NCBI RefSeq assembly: GCF_025628985.1
Contig: NZ_JAOTEM010000003.1
Span: 62,001-126,000, forward strand
Reading direction: 5' to 3'
From: Chryseobacterium edaphi
Lineage (GTDB): Bacteria > Bacteroidota > Bacteroidia > Flavobacteriales > Weeksellaceae
Length of the DNA stretch: 64,000 bases
Each line of letters starts with the position of its first letter. The first letter of the stretch is position 1. Under the pieces are notes generated by a model. That model was not told the DNA's origin and ran no database searches. It worked only from the letters and a program-made list of their open reading frames with translations. Positions 16,982-25,659 of the stretch are shown piece by piece. The position numbers and the translations under genes are program-made.

Positions 16982-17995
16982 ATGCAGGAAAATTTTTCTT
17001 TAAAAGCTTACAACACTTTCGGTGTCAATGCAAAAGCCCGATATTTTACAGAAGTAAATTCTGTAGAAGAATTGATCGAAAACCTTAAACTCTCAAACTC
17101 CCAAACACTCCCACTTCTTTTTCTTGGAGGCGGAAGCAATGTTTTATTTACTAAGGATTTTGAAGGACTGGTTATTCAGCTTAATTTAAAAGGAATTTCA
17201 GAAGAAATGATTAATGAAAACGAAGTTTTGGTAACAGCAAATGCAGGGGAAAACTGGCATGAATTTGTACAATTTTGCTTAAATAAAAACTATGGCGGAC
17301 TTGAAAACCTTTCCCTAATCCCTGGAAATGTAGGAACTTCGCCAATGCAGAATATCGGAGCTTACGGAACAGAAATAAAAGATGTTTTTGTAAGTTGTAA
17401 AGTTTTAAATCTGGAAACTTTAGAAGTTGAAGAATTTGATTTAAATAAATGCAGATTCGGTTACAGAGATTCAATTTTTAAACAGGAAGGAAAAGGAAAA
17501 TATGTGATTTTGGAAGTTACTTTTAGACTAACAAGAGAAAATCACATCATTAAGACAGAATACGGCGCAATCAAAACAGAGCTGGAAAATCTGGGAATTC
17601 AAAACCCTACGATTCAGGATGTTTCTAAAGCTGTAATTAATATCAGACAAAGCAAATTACCTGATCCGAAAATTATCGGAAATGCGGGAAGTTTTTTCAA
17701 AAACCCAACAATTCCTTTAGCTCAATTTGAAGATTTAAAATTAAAATTTGAAAACATTCAAGGTTATCCAAATGGAGATTTCGTTAAAGTTCCAGCTGGT
17801 TGGCTGATCGAACAATGCGGATGGAAAGGAAAACAAATCGGAAACGTAGCTTCTCACCAATTGCAATCTTTAGTCATCATCAACGCAACAGGAAATGCAA
17901 CAGGAAAAGAAATTTTTGATTTTTCCACGATGATTATTGATTCTGTGAAAGAGAAATTTGGGATTGAGTTGGAGAGAGAAGTGAATATGATTTAA
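16982..17995 (+). CDS. murB: UDP-N-acetylenolpyruvoylglucosamine reductase (MurB)
   Basis: FAD enzyme that reduces the MurA product with NADPH, in peptidoglycan synthesis. The 337-residue length is that of the type I MurB. Visible are the N-terminal YNTFGV start, FAD-binding LGGGSNVLF and SLIPGNVGTSPMQNIGAYG, the catalytic serine region GNAGSFFKNP, and the C-terminal PAGWLIEQCGWKG. murA lies about 9 kb away in the same window, not adjacent. Confidence 0.97.
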   Translation: MQENFSLKAYNTFGVNAKARYFTEVNSVEELIENLKLSNSQTLPLLFLGGGSNVLFTKDFEGLVIQLNLKGISEEMINENEVLVTANAGENWHEFVQFCLNKNYGGLENLSLIPGNVGTSPMQNIGAYGTEIKDVFVSCKVLNLETLEVEEFDLNKCRFGYRDSIFKQEGKGKYVILEVTFRLTRENHIIKTEYGAIKTELENLGIQNPTIQDVSKAVINIRQSKLPDPKIIGNAGSFFKNPTIPLAQFEDLKLKFENIQGYPNGDFVKVPAGWLIEQCGWKGKQIGNVASHQLQSLVIINATGNATGKEIFDFSTMIIDSVKEKFGIELEREVNMI

Positions 17996-18097
17996 AAATA
18001 AATTTCTTATTTAAAATTTGAATTCAGTACATTTAATAATTAAAAATTTACAACTTTCAGAAAACAGCCGAAAGAAATCATCCTAAAACACACACAA

Positions 18098-18901
18098 ATG
18101 AAAATCGCCATCATCGGAGCCGGAAATATGGGCTTATCTTTCTCAAAATCATTTCTAAAATACGAACTGATAAAACCTGAAAATCTTCAGCTTATCACAA
18201 GAAACGAATCTAAAATCCCAAAAATATCAGAGGAATTTCCAAAATCCAAGATTTCAATTTTTAATAATGTTAAAGATTTAGATGCAGATTTAATTATCAT
18301 TGCTGTAAAACCGCAGGATTTTCAGTATGTTGCAGAGAATTTTAATTTTAAATTAAAAGATCACCAAATGGTTCTTTCGATCATGGCAGGAATTAAAATA
18401 TCTAAAATTCAAAAACTACTCAATCATCAATCCGTTGTTAGAGCAATGCCGAATTCTCCAACTCTTTTGGGAATGGGAATTACAGGCTATACTTCAGCGC
18501 AGGGAATTGCTTTCAATGAATTAATGAATATTGAGCGACTTTTAAACAGCACGGGAAGATCAGTTTATTTGGAAAACGAAGATTTACTCGACGGTGTTAC
18601 TGCGCTTTCCGGAAGCGGACCTGCCTATTTTTATTATATTGTTGATGCAATGATCAAAGCCGGAACTCAAATGGGAATTGATGAAAATCTTTCTAAACTT
18701 TTTGTAAAACAAACCATGCTTGGTGCTTATCATTTAATCAATAATTCCGAGAAAAAACTTGAAGAACTCATCAAAGATGTTGCTTCAAAGGGCGGAACAA
18801 CTGAAGCTGCCTTAAAAACATTTGAAGACAACAATTTCAAGGAAATTTTGCAAAAAGGAATTTTAAATGCAGAAAAAAGAGCGAAAGAACTGAATGGATA
18901 A
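18098..18901 (+). CDS. proC: pyrroline-5-carboxylate reductase
   Basis: Last step of proline synthesis, NAD(P)H-dependent. The 267-residue protein has the N-terminal Rossmann fingerprint IIGAGNMG, the conserved VRAMPNSPTLLGMG segment, the signature TALSGSGPAYFYYIVDAMI, and the C-terminal SKGGTTEAAL. It stands about 100 bases downstream of murB. A short 16-bp tandem repeat follows. Confidence 0.97.
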   Translation: MKIAIIGAGNMGLSFSKSFLKYELIKPENLQLITRNESKIPKISEEFPKSKISIFNNVKDLDADLIIIAVKPQDFQYVAENFNFKLKDHQMVLSIMAGIKISKIQKLLNHQSVVRAMPNSPTLLGMGITGYTSAQGIAFNELMNIERLLNSTGRSVYLENEDLLDGVTALSGSGPAYFYYIVDAMIKAGTQMGIDENLSKLFVKQTMLGAYHLINNSEKKLEELIKDVASKGGTTEAALKTFEDNNFKEILQKGILNAEKRAKELNG

Positions 18902-18906
18902 TTGTG

Positions 18907-18976
18907 TGGGAGTGTTTTAGGGTTGGAGTGTTTTAGAGTTGGAGCGTTTTAGGGTTGGAGCATTTTAAAGTTGGAG
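18907..18976. repeat. 16-bp tandem repeat, about 4.4 copies
   Basis: Imperfect units of the form TTGGAGYGTTTTAGRG, with TTGGAG at 18923, 18939, 18955 and 18971 and a GGGAG variant before them: an exact 16-base period. It lies between the proC stop and the VanZ stop, in non-coding sequence. Confidence 0.85.
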
Positions 18977-18996
18977 CAATATTAATTTTTGATGAT

Positions 18997-19422
18997 TCAA
19001 ATTACGAAACGCTTGAAACGCAATTCAAGAAACTTGCACATTTGCCATCCCAAATAAACCCCAAAAGTATTGAGGAGAATATCATCTACATCAAAAACTC
19101 CCATTCTCGAAAAATATTGAAGCGCTTCTACAATCACAATTGCGGAAACAAAGGCTATGATCAATTTTTTCAGGTCTTTCAATTGAGGAAAAACCCAGCC
19201 TAAAAAACCGAAAGGAATAAACATCACAACATTTCCGAGTACGATTTTTATAATTTCAAACCAACTTATCGATCCTTTTATAAACCAAAACGTTGATATT
19301 ATTGGCTCTAACCTTACAATATTATCATCATACTGAAATCTTCCCATCCCGAAAAACATGAGATAGAGCAAAAAAATCGTGTACGGTAAAATGATGAATT
19401 TATAAAATTTCTTTAACATCAT
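18997..19422 (-). CDS. VanZ family membrane protein
   Basis: An integral membrane protein of about 141 residues with four predicted helices (near residues 8-25, 45-70, 82-100 and 112-128). It carries the VanZ-like LGNVVMFIPFGFLGW and DVDDILLNTFGVYLGW segments. VanZ of enterococci gives teicoplanin resistance, but distant members such as this one have no known role. The start is the ATG at 19422 or the adjacent one at 19419; a TTG further out belongs to the -7 box. It is divergent from lnt. Confidence 0.85.
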   Translation of the reverse strand: MMLKKFYKFIILPYTIFLLYLMFFGMGRFQYDDNIVRLEPIISTFWFIKGSISWFEIIKIVLGNVVMFIPFGFLGWVFPQLKDLKKLIIAFVSAIVIVEALQYFSRMGVFDVDDILLNTFGVYLGWQMCKFLELRFKRFVI

Positions 19423-19425
19423 TTG

Positions 19426-19433
19426 CAAAGTTA
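19426..19433 (-). promoter_or_regulatory. -7 box abutting the VanZ start codon
   Basis: On the minus strand TAACTTTG matches TAnnTTTG and ends 3 bases before ATG 19422 (6 before ATG 19419). This predicts a leaderless message. Confidence 0.6.
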
Positions 19434-19475
19434 TTCATTTCAAAAGCATTAAATTTGTTGTGTTAAAATAATTTA

Positions 19476-21116
19476 ATGAAATACGTTTTACTTACGCTCA
19501 TTTCAGCGATGCTTTTGTCCATTTCGTGGCCTACTTACGGAATTCCGTTTTTTATATTTTTCGCACTCGTTCCACTTTTGATGATGGAACATGGCGTATC
19601 AAAATTTTCTCAGTTTAAGAGAAAAAGCTGGGTGGTTTTCGGACTTTCCTACCTCTGTTTTATCATATGGAATATCGTGACAACGGGTTGGCTTTACGGT
19701 GCAAAAAATCCTGATGGAAGCCACTCAATGATGGCGGTGGTATTTCCTATTTTAGCAAATTCATTTTTGTATTCTTTGGTTTTTCAATGTTATCACTGGT
19801 ATAAAAACGCACAAGGAAGTTATTGGGGACTGGCTTTTTTTGTAGCGATCTGGATGAGCTTTGAGAAATTTCATCTGAACTGGGAATTTACATGGCCTTG
19901 GTTGAATTTGGGAAATGTTTTTTCAGACTATCCGCAGTTTATTCAATGGTATGATACTTTAGGCTCAACCGGTGGAAGCTTTTGGATTTTATTGATTAAT
20001 GTCTTAATATTTTATACGATCAGAGTATTTGAAGTTGAACGAAAAAGAAAAGCACTTATCAGAAACTCATCTATCGTTGCTTTACTAATAATTCTTCCCA
20101 TAATTATTTCTTTGATTAAATTTAATAATTACGATGAAAAACCAATTGGTCAGGTTAACGTTTTAATGTTGCAACCTGCCCTTGATCCTTATGCAGAAAA
20201 GTATTCTAAAGATAGCATCACTATTGTAAAAGAACTTCTTGCGCTTGCCGAAGAAAACACCAAAGGAAAAATCGATTATTATATTGCTCCCGAAACCGCA
20301 ATTCCGGGAAGAGGTTCGATCTCTGAAACGGCATTTGAAAAAAGCGGACTTTTGAATGATGTGAAAGGATTTTTAGCAAAACATCCTGGTTCGGTTTTCA
20401 CAACAGGAATTTCATCTCACCGATTTTATAAAAGCGCAGAAAATTTACCTAAAGAAGCTTATCAGCTAAATCCTCAATTGTGGGTAGAAAATTATAATTC
20501 TGCAGTGCAAATTATTCCTAATCAAAAAGTAGAAGTTTACCACAAAGGAAAATTGGTTCCGGGTGTTGAAATATTCCCTTACATGAGTGTTTTCAAACCG
20601 CTTCTTGGTGACGCAATGATTAACTTAGGTGGAACTGTAGCATCGCTCGGAACAGACGATGAACGTGTTGCTTTTTCCAATCCTTATAACAAAGGAAAAA
20701 TTGCACCTATTATCTGTTATGAAAGTATTTATGGCGAATTTGTTACCGAATATGTAAAAAAAGGAGCCAACTTTCTAGCGATTGTCACCAATGATTCGTG
20801 GTGGGGCGTTACGGAAGGCCACAAACAACTTTTGTCTTATGCAAGACTTAGAGCTATCGAAACAAGAAGAGAAATCGCAAGATCTGCCAACAGTGGAATC
20901 TCTGCCCATATCAATGCTAAAGGTGAGGTTTTAGAGGATACTTTTTATGGCGATCAAACTGCTTTATTTGCTAAAGTCAATCTTTATGACAACGAAACTT
21001 TTTATGTAAAAGCCGGAGATTTACTAACCAGATTCTCACTGTTTTCTTTAGGGTTTCTGATTTTCTATTTTTTAATTAAATGGTTTCAGAATAAATTAGA
21101 GAAAAAGAAAGCTTAA
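19476..21116 (+). CDS. lnt: apolipoprotein N-acyltransferase
   Basis: Adds the third acyl chain to the N-terminal cysteine of lipoproteins in the inner membrane. The 546-residue protein has N-terminal transmembrane helices (about residues 1-215), a periplasmic nitrilase domain (about 225-505) and a last helix near 515-535. The nitrilase triad is visible: Glu in APETAIPG, Lys in YHKGKLVPGVE, Cys in IICYESIYGEF. The window encodes several lipoproteins that would be its substrates. Confidence 0.95.
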   Translation: MKYVLLTLISAMLLSISWPTYGIPFFIFFALVPLLMMEHGVSKFSQFKRKSWVVFGLSYLCFIIWNIVTTGWLYGAKNPDGSHSMMAVVFPILANSFLYSLVFQCYHWYKNAQGSYWGLAFFVAIWMSFEKFHLNWEFTWPWLNLGNVFSDYPQFIQWYDTLGSTGGSFWILLINVLIFYTIRVFEVERKRKALIRNSSIVALLIILPIIISLIKFNNYDEKPIGQVNVLMLQPALDPYAEKYSKDSITIVKELLALAEENTKGKIDYYIAPETAIPGRGSISETAFEKSGLLNDVKGFLAKHPGSVFTTGISSHRFYKSAENLPKEAYQLNPQLWVENYNSAVQIIPNQKVEVYHKGKLVPGVEIFPYMSVFKPLLGDAMINLGGTVASLGTDDERVAFSNPYNKGKIAPIICYESIYGEFVTEYVKKGANFLAIVTNDSWWGVTEGHKQLLSYARLRAIETRREIARSANSGISAHINAKGEVLEDTFYGDQTALFAKVNLYDNETFYVKAGDLLTRFSLFSLGFLIFYFLIKWFQNKLEKKKA

Positions 21117-21329
21117 TTTTTTTAAAAAAAATATTGAGACATAAATTAAATAGAAAAAATTAGAAATAGCTAAATATCGCTGTACTAAACATATATTAAA
21201 TTAAAATTGGTGCAGAATAAAAATAAAAGACAAATATTTATTATAAAAGTTTTACATAAAACTTGTCTGTCTAAAAAATTATTCGTTATTTTGCAACCTC
21301 AAATATTATACAAATAAGAACATCGAGAT

Positions 21330-21572
21330 ATGTCAAGAATTTGCCAGATAACAGGAAAGCGTGCAATGGTTGGTAACAACGTTTCCCACGCTAATAACAA
21401 AACGAAGCGTCGTTTTGAAATTAACTTATTGGAAAAGAAATTTTACCTTCCAGAGCAAGACAAGCACGTTACGCTTAAAGTTTCAGCTCATGGATTGAGA
21501 ATCATTAACAAGATTGGAATCGAAGAAGCTATCGAAAGAGGCATCAGAGAAGGATTGATTAAAAAGAACTAA
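21330..21572 (+). CDS. rpmB: 50S ribosomal protein L28
   Basis: An 80-residue L28 with the start [30 protein letters not shown]. First gene of a ribosomal block: rpmG follows 4 bases later. A near-consensus promoter (CTTG, 20 bases, TTATTTTG at about 21263-21290) lies about 40 bases upstream. Confidence 0.98.
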   Translation: MSRICQITGKRAMVGNNVSHANNKTKRRFEINLLEKKFYLPEQDKHVTLKVSAHGLRIINKIGIEEAIERGIREGLIKKN

Positions 21573-21576
21573 GATC

Positions 21577-21759
21577 ATGGCAAAAAAAGGAAATAGAGTT
21601 CAAGTAATTCTTGAATGTACAGAGCACAAAGAAAGTGGTATGCCGGGAATGTCTAGATACATTTCTACGAAAAATAAAAAGAACACTACAGAAAGATTGG
21701 AATTGAAAAAATACAATCCTGTTCTTAAGAGATCTACCCTTCACAAAGAAATCAAGTAA
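21577..21759 (+). CDS. rpmG: 50S ribosomal protein L33
   Basis: A 60-residue L33 ([18 protein letters not shown]...). It lacks the CxxC pairs of the zinc-binding L33 type: the [12 protein letters not shown] region has a single Cys, so this is the zinc-free form. It lies between rpmB and the DUF4295 gene with gaps of 4 and 19 bases. Confidence 0.97.
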   Translation: MAKKGNRVQVILECTEHKESGMPGMSRYISTKNKKNTTERLELKKYNPVLKRSTLHKEIK

Positions 21760-21778
21760 TTTATAAATATAATTTACC

Positions 21779-21931
21779 ATGGCAAAGAAAGTAGTAGCAA
21801 CCCTACAAAGCGGGCAGTCAAAAAAAATGACTAAAGTTGTGAAAATGGTGAAGTCTTCTAAATCAGAAGCTTACGTTTTCGAAGAAAAAGTAATGAATGC
21901 AGACGAAGTGGATGCTTATTTGAAAAAATAA
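21779..21931 (+). CDS. DUF4295 domain-containing small basic protein
   Basis: A 50-residue, lysine-rich protein starting MAKKVVATLQSGQSKKMTKV and ending DAYLKK, 19 bases after rpmG. DUF4295 is a Bacteroidota family nearly always found after rpmB-rpmG, which suggests a ribosome-linked role; its function is not known. A good terminator follows. Confidence 0.9.
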   Translation: MAKKVVATLQSGQSKKMTKVVKMVKSSKSEAYVFEEKVMNADEVDAYLKK

Positions 21932-21955
21932 TCAGTTACTTTATTTACAATACAG

Positions 21956-21985
21956 AAACTACTCATATTTTGGGTAGTTTTTTTG
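21956..21985 (+). terminator. terminator of the rpmB-rpmG-DUF4295 operon
   Basis: AAACTACTC pairs with GGGTAGTTT over a seven-base loop, followed by TTTT. It lies 24 bases after the DUF4295 stop. Confidence 0.85.
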
Positions 21986-22119
21986 TTATCTTTGCTTTTA
22001 ATCTGGCTGGAAGTCAGAAGCTGGATGCACGAAGTTAAAATATTGTAAGCATAATTGCCGACATCCAACTTCCAACACCCAGCTTCCATCAGTAACAATA
22101 AAATTCCATAATTCATAAG

Positions 22120-23073
22120 ATGAGTTGGTTTAAAAATATTTTTAAAAAAGAAGAAAAAGAAACTTTAGATAAAGGTTTGGAAAAATCTAATCAGGGGTTC
22201 TTTGAAAAAATGACAAAAGCCGTAGTCGGCAAAAGCAAAGTAGATGACGAGGTTCTTGATGATCTTGAAGAAATACTTATCGCTTCCGATGTAGGCGCGT
22301 CTACCACCATCAAAATCATTCAGAGAATAGAAGAACGTATCGCAAGAGACAAATACGTTAATACAAGCGAATTGGACCGTATTCTGCGCGAGGAAATCTC
22401 AGGATTACTTCTGGAAAATCCGCAGGCGAACACAGGAAACATCGACACTTCAAAAAAACCTTACGTCATTATGGTTGTAGGAGTAAATGGTGTCGGAAAA
22501 ACCACAACAATTGGAAAATTAGCTCATCAGTTTAAAGCAGATGGAAAAAAGGTTGTTTTGGGAGCAGGTGATACATTCCGTGCTGCTGCCGTCGATCAGC
22601 TTACAATCTGGAGTGAAAGAGCCGGAGTAACAATTGTAAAGCAGGAAATGGGTTCTGACCCGGCTTCTGTTGCTTTTGACACCGTACAAAGCGCAGTTGC
22701 ACAAAATGCTGATGTAGTAATCATTGATACCGCAGGAAGACTTCATAATAAAATTAATTTGATGAATGAACTTTCTAAGATCAAAAGAGTGATGCAGAAA
22801 GTAATTCCTGACGCTCCACATGAGATTTTATTAGTTTTGGATGGATCGACTGGTCAAAACGCATTCGAACAGGCAAAACAGTTTACGGCAGCAACTGAAG
22901 TCAATGCTTTGGCAGTTACAAAGTTAGACGGAACAGCGAAAGGCGGTGTAGTGATCGGAATTTCTGATCAGTTCCAAATTCCTGTGAAATACATCGGTGT
23001 TGGCGAGAAGATGCAAGACCTTCAATTATTTAATGGTACAGAGTTTGTAGACTCATTCTTCAAGAAGAGATAG
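22120..23073 (+). CDS. ftsY: signal recognition particle receptor FtsY
   Basis: Receptor GTPase that docks SRP-ribosome complexes at the inner membrane. At 317 residues it has the NG core with only a short basic N-terminal helix and no acidic A domain. Motifs: P-loop GVNGVGKTTTIGKLA, DTFRAAAVDQL, DTAGRLHN, TKLDGTAKGG. The spacer before it (about 22010-22093) contains an imperfect inverted pair of CTGGAAGTCAGAAGCTGGATG type that may be an eroded repeat. Confidence 0.97.
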   Translation: MSWFKNIFKKEEKETLDKGLEKSNQGFFEKMTKAVVGKSKVDDEVLDDLEEILIASDVGASTTIKIIQRIEERIARDKYVNTSELDRILREEISGLLLENPQANTGNIDTSKKPYVIMVVGVNGVGKTTTIGKLAHQFKADGKKVVLGAGDTFRAAAVDQLTIWSERAGVTIVKQEMGSDPASVAFDTVQSAVAQNADVVIIDTAGRLHNKINLMNELSKIKRVMQKVIPDAPHEILLVLDGSTGQNAFEQAKQFTAATEVNALAVTKLDGTAKGGVVIGISDQFQIPVKYIGVGEKMQDLQLFNGTEFVDSFFKKR

Positions 23074-23129
23074 ATAATCTTTATTTCTTGAAAATAAATC
23101 ACATTCATTAACATTAAAAAATTTAAACT

Positions 23130-23381
23130 ATGGGAATTTTAGCTTGGATCATTTTCGGCCTTATCGCAGGCGCAATCGCAAAAGCACTTCATCCTGGGAA
23201 TGATCCCGGAGGTTGGATCGTAACGATCATCATCGGTATCTTAGGAAGTATGCTTGGTGGATGGATCGGATCAATGATATTTGGAGTTGACGTAACAGGA
23301 TTTAACTTTTCAAGTTTCCTTGTTGCAATTGGAGGTTCAGTTTTATTACTTGCAATCTACAGGATGGTTACTAAGAAATAA
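23130..23381 (+). CDS. GlsB/YeaQ/YmgE family stress-response membrane protein
   Basis: An 83-residue protein with three hydrophobic helices and the family pattern GLIAGAIAKALHPGNDPGGW ... IIGILGSMLGGWIG. Small inner-membrane proteins of this family are often stress-induced; the mechanism is unknown. It is followed by a strong terminator. Confidence 0.93.
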   Translation: MGILAWIIFGLIAGAIAKALHPGNDPGGWIVTIIIGILGSMLGGWIGSMIFGVDVTGFNFSSFLVAIGGSVLLLAIYRMVTKK

Positions 23382-23401
23382 GAAACTATTACAAAATAAA
23401 A

Positions 23402-23434
23402 AGCCGGATTTGAAAATTTCAAATCCGGCTTTTT
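23402..23434. terminator. bidirectional terminator between the GlsB-like gene and sppA
   Basis: A near-perfect palindrome with a 13-bp stem, GCCGGATTTGAAA against TTTCAAATCCGGC, flanked by A-run and T-run. It lies between convergent genes. Confidence 0.92.
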
Positions 23435-23448
23435 TATGAACATATAAT

Positions 23449-25203
23449 TTAGTTGATTTTAATCTGATAAGGCATTTCCATTTTCACTTCAGACTTTAGA
23501 TTTTTATCTGTAATCTGTTCTAAAATTTCATAATTTGCTTTACCAATTTTATTTTTAATCACTCTTGCGGAAATATCATCTTCATTTAAATCTGAAAAAA
23601 TCTGCTCAAATGCAGTCATTTTCTTTGGATAAGAAGAAACATTGTAAGATTTTAAATTAGCTTTTTGTGCGGCAAATTTCACGGCATCTTCCAGACTTCC
23701 CAATTCGTCTACCAAACCGATCTGTTTTGCACGGGTTCCGCTCCACACTCTACCACCACCAATATTATCTATTTGCTCAAAAGATTTTTTTCTGTTTTGA
23801 GTTACAAAATATACGAACCTTTTATAAGTTCCTTCAACACTTCTGGTCATCAAATTTACTCCGTAAGGTGTTAATCCGTTTAATGAAGAGTAATATGCAG
23901 CATTTGCGTTGGTAGCAACAATATCAGAACGCACTCCATTTCTGTTGGCTAAATCTTTAAAATAAGGCATCACTCCAAAAACTCCGATTGATCCTGTAAG
24001 TGTATTGGGTTCGGAATAAATTTTATCCGCAGCCATTGCGATATAATATCCACCTGAAGCTGCATAATCACCAAAAGAAACTACTAAAGGTTTTTTCTTT
24101 TTCAGTTGCTGAAGTTCAAATAAAATTTCGTCAGAAGCATTTGCACTTCCACCCGGAGAATTAATTCTTAGAACTACCGCTTTAATTTTATCATTATCCT
24201 GAAGTTCTTTGATATATTTAATATATTTTTCAGCATAAATATCACTGTACTCGTCACCATTATTGATAGAACCGGACGCATAAAGTACGGCTACCTTCTC
24301 ACCAGATTTATCGTCATCAGAAAAAGAATCGATATATTTTGTTAAAGAAATTTTATTTAATTTATCGTCTCCATTTAGGCTCAATTTTGTTCTGATCATC
24401 TGATCATACTCAGTTTTTTGAATCAGTTTGTCAGCTAATCTGTGCTGTAGACTTAAATCAGGAATCATCCCATACAAACTGTCGACAACAGTTTTGAATT
24501 GGCTTACATCCATTTTTCTGGATGCAGCGATTTTTGAAGCAGTGTTGTCCCAAATATCGTTTAGAAGAGTACTCAACTGTTCTTTATTTTCAGGAGAAAT
24601 ATCATTTCTTAAAAATGGCTCAACTGCAGATTTGAATTTTCCGTGACGGATTACTTCGATACCGATTCCATATTTTTCAGCAAAATCTTTAAAGAAAGTA
24701 ACTTCAGTAGAAAGACCTTTCAATTCAATACCTCCGGATGGGTTCAGATAATACTGATCAGCAACAGATCCTAAATAATAAGAAGATTGTGATACCGTAT
24801 TTCCATAAGCATAAACAAATTTTCCGCTCTTTTTAAAATCCTGAATTGCAGCTCTCAGATCATCGATCTGTGTAATTCCGGCATTTAAATTATCAACTTC
24901 AATACTTATACCTTTAATATTATCATCAGTTTTCGCTTTTCTTACCGCCTCTAAAGCATCATATATAAGGATGCTTGTATTTTTATTATTTACATTGAAA
25001 ATACTTTGCTGGTCTTCTGTAGGGCTGTCAATAATATCTGTTTTAAAGTTAATAGTCAAAACAGAATTCTTTTTTACACTCACAGATTTCTCATTACTCA
25101 TTGATCCAAATGCAATCATGACAATAAAAAAGAAGAAAAACACAACACACAGCAACACAATTGCCACTATATTTGCCAATACATTTTTAAAGAAACTCTT
25201 CAT
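23449..25203 (-). CDS. sppA: signal peptide peptidase SppA, 67K type
   Basis: Membrane-bound serine protease that degrades cleaved signal peptides. From the ATG at 25203 the product has 584 residues, the usual 67K length; an in-frame extension to 25377 would overlap the divergent folK gene and is rejected. One N-terminal helix (residues 8-32) anchors two tandem S49 domains. The lysine base is Lys191 in RHGKFKSAVEPF and the serine nucleophile is Ser383 in YAASGGYYIAM. The folK start is only 19 bases away on the other strand, so both promoters must overlap the opposite gene. Confidence 0.95.
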   Translation of the reverse strand: MKSFFKNVLANIVAIVLLCVVFFFFFIVMIAFGSMSNEKSVSVKKNSVLTINFKTDIIDSPTEDQQSIFNVNNKNTSILIYDALEAVRKAKTDDNIKGISIEVDNLNAGITQIDDLRAAIQDFKKSGKFVYAYGNTVSQSSYYLGSVADQYYLNPSGGIELKGLSTEVTFFKDFAEKYGIGIEVIRHGKFKSAVEPFLRNDISPENKEQLSTLLNDIWDNTASKIAASRKMDVSQFKTVVDSLYGMIPDLSLQHRLADKLIQKTEYDQMIRTKLSLNGDDKLNKISLTKYIDSFSDDDKSGEKVAVLYASGSINNGDEYSDIYAEKYIKYIKELQDNDKIKAVVLRINSPGGSANASDEILFELQQLKKKKPLVVSFGDYAASGGYYIAMAADKIYSEPNTLTGSIGVFGVMPYFKDLANRNGVRSDIVATNANAAYYSSLNGLTPYGVNLMTRSVEGTYKRFVYFVTQNRKKSFEQIDNIGGGRVWSGTRAKQIGLVDELGSLEDAVKFAAQKANLKSYNVSSYPKKMTAFEQIFSDLNEDDISARVIKNKIGKANYEILEQITDKNLKSEVKMEMPYQIKIN

Positions 25204-25222
25204 AAAATAATCATTTTTCAAT

Positions 25223-25636
25223 ATGTCGCAACATAAGGTCGTTTTGTTACTGGGAAGTAATATTGGTGATAAAAAAAATAATATTGATGCCGCTTTGGAT
25301 AAGCTGAAAAACGTAGGTGAAATATTAAAAAATAGTGAATATTTAACATCCGCGCCGGTAGAATTTGTAAGTTCCAATAATTTTTGTAATATTGCAACAA
25401 TAATATTTACGCATTTTTCACCGATTCAGTTACTTAATTACATCAAGAAAATTGAAGCTGAGATGGGGAGAATTAATGATTCTAAAATATCAGGAGGCTA
25501 TGCAGATAGAATTATAGATATAGACATCGTTAAATTTAATGATTTAAAATTCACTTCAGAACGTTTGGAGATCCCTCATAAAAAGCATCTTTACGAAAGG
25601 GAATTTTCTAAAATATTATTAAAAGATTTTATTTAA
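25223..25636 (+). CDS. folK: 2-amino-4-hydroxy-6-hydroxymethyldihydropteridine diphosphokinase
   Basis: Transfers pyrophosphate from ATP to hydroxymethyl-dihydropterin in folate synthesis. The 137-residue protein shows LLLGSNIGDKKNNI at the N-terminus and the signature DRIIDIDIVKF; the C-terminal IPHKKHLYEREF is a variant of the usual PHPR..RxF. It is divergent from sppA and about 24 bases before the first OmpA-like gene. folB, another folate gene, lies at 61213. Confidence 0.93.
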   Translation: MSQHKVVLLLGSNIGDKKNNIDAALDKLKNVGEILKNSEYLTSAPVEFVSSNNFCNIATIIFTHFSPIQLLNYIKKIEAEMGRINDSKISGGYADRIIDIDIVKFNDLKFTSERLEIPHKKHLYEREFSKILLKDFI

Positions 25637-25659
25637 TCAAAAAACATAAAACATATTGT

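Noticed and set aside
18955..19203. Open frame on the plus strand opposite the VanZ gene
   Set aside because: It starts inside the 16-bp tandem repeat, has no family resemblance, and lies antisense to a clear membrane protein with its own promoter.
25204..25377. 58-codon N-terminal extension of SppA
   Set aside because: It would overlap the divergent folK gene almost fully and destroy the normal N-terminal membrane anchor; the ATG at 25203 gives the family length.
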